Assembly: GCF_000247695.1 (NCBI RefSeq)
Contig: NW_004624778.1
Coordinates: forward strand, 11,299,301 to 11,363,300
From: Heterocephalus glaber
Lineage: Eukaryota > Chordata > Mammalia > Rodentia > Bathyergidae
Direction of reading: 5' to 3'
Length of the DNA stretch: 64,000 nucleotides
Under the pieces are notes generated by a model. It was not told the DNA's origin. It ran no database searches and saw nothing but the letters and a program-made list of their open reading frames with translations. The translations under genes and the position numbers were made by a program. This document shows positions 62,840-64,000 of the stretch, one piece after another. How positions within the stretch are numbered: the first letter of the stretch is position 1; the number at the start of each line of letters is the position of its first letter.

Positions 62840-64000
62840 GGCTAATTGATCAACTAATGTATTTGATTTAGAAATGTAAATAAAATAGCATTGGCTGAAT
62901 TCTCACACTCTTGCACGATTTTCTGAATCCAGCATCTTCTTTCTTTCTTACATTGTGGGATGCAAATAATATTTTTCTCATGCCATAACAACTTCCATGC
63001 TTGTCTTGTTCTCTAAAGACAGTAATTACTGACCTAGAGGTTTTTCTGTTAGAGTGACCACTACCATACTACAAATTATAGAGTGCCATGGGCTATCTTT
63101 ACAACTGCAGTAACTATAGTTTCAACTCAGGCCAATCTGACTTCTAGCCACTGTCTTGAAATGTGCAGCAAACAAGGCAAGACCTAGTTGCTGTCTGCTT
63201 GGCTTGCAGGGACAGGGTCAGAACCTTAAAACTTATGGCCTTCCACAACCACAGTCAAGGCCAAAGCTGCTCTGAAGCTATCTCTCAAATCTATCGCAGT
63301 GCTTCAGAACCAACCATTGTACTTTCATGGGCTTGACTGATCCCCATTTCCATGTCTTCATTCACCTCACCTTCTCTCCAAACAGACACACATTTCTAGG
63401 TTTGTCAAACCTTTGATCATAATAGAGAAAAATGATAGCCACAGATCAAGATGGAATCCTATGGAAAAAGGAGAGGGGTAAGGTTGGAGGAAAGCATATC
63501 AAGCATTTTGAGGAAAACGACTGAAAAATAAATGAGTTCTCAAGAAAGGAAGTCATGCCAAGAGTCAATCAAGCTAGGTCTTTTGAGCACCTGTCCACAG
63601 ATCAAGAAGCAAACTCTTGCATTCCTATTATGTAAAAGACCCTGGTGGAAGTGTTGAAGCAGATATAAAAATGTAACACATATTAAAAAGTTGCGGGGAA
63701 ATGAGTCTATCTGTCCTCAAAGGGCTTATAACCTAAGTGGTGCTGATCAGATCTAAAGCACTTGTCTTGAGGGCCACACTCTTAGGAAGCCATCATGCAT
63801 TACAGGAGCTCACTATGCCAAGGTTTCTTCCTTGAATCTAGCACTGTCTCCCCAGGTCCCCTCTAACCCACCCAGATGTTCTTGTGCATGAACAAGAACA
63901 TGTGTATTCCATGAACATACAAGTACTGGTGCCATCTACTGCAACAGGAAGGGAGTAAATTTTACTTTACAGAGATCAAATTTATACTGCATTTAGAAGA
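62840..64000. other. Unique sequence, no gene seen
   Basis: No repeat or coding signal apart from the CTCF-like motif at 63,929. The window ends without reaching a recognisable exon. Confidence 0.4.
63929..63942 (-). promoter_or_regulatory. CTCF-like binding motif
   Basis: The minus strand reads GCAGTAGATGGCAC, matching the CTCF core except at the first position. AT-richer than the 18-22 kb motifs and therefore weaker. Confidence 0.45.

Overview
This is a window of mammalian nuclear DNA, almost certainly from a rodent. I find no intact protein-coding gene. The longest open frame of any kind is 258 codons, it is not accompanied by credible splice or domain evidence, and most open frames overlap recognisable transposon remnants. 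The rodent call rests on 7SL-derived B1 SINEs with the typical internal duplication, on dimeric B1+ID elements of the B1-dID type, and on a young tRNA-derived ID-like SINE with intact polymerase III boxes. B1-dID points to a rodent outside the mouse/rat group (for example a beaver, kangaroo-rat, squirrel or dormouse relative). The species cannot be fixed from sequence alone.

Layout. 1-9 kb: mostly unique sequence with MIR/L2 relics, an ERVL-type solo LTR (6.49-6.91 kb), a degenerate GGAAT-like simple repeat, and two diverged copies of an unidentified ~160-bp unit (3.5 and 8.0 kb). 9.2-14.5 kb: AT-rich, made of an old antisense L1, HAL1-like LINE pieces, MaLR LTRs and two ID SINEs. 15-24 kb: GC-richer and repeat-poor, with a CpG-rich patch (17.38-18.22 kb) wrapped around an AT-rich block with many homeodomain-type TAAT sites, and four same-orientation CTCF-like motifs. 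24-40 kb: LINE/MaLR/SINE patchwork with several nested insertions, a CTCF-like motif in the opposite orientation (30.76 kb) and an assembly gap (40,289-40,398). 40-52 kb: mostly unique sequence, with a probable processed-pseudogene fragment at 44 kb and a young L1 3' end with a perfect 16-bp target duplication at 51.3-51.6 kb. 52-59 kb: two long L2 relics, one of them split by L1/HAL1 insertions. 59-64 kb: largely unannotated unique sequence.

The window reads as intergenic or large-intron DNA. Its probable function is regulatory: candidate conserved non-coding elements (0.7, 8.4, 16.9, 17.8, 22.5, 35.1, 38.6 and 49.2 kb) and a possible CTCF boundary (18-31 kb, with motifs pointing outward). 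Repeat family names come from recognising consensus-like stretches by eye, not from a database search, and repeat edges are good to about 10-50 bp unless a target-site duplication is stated.
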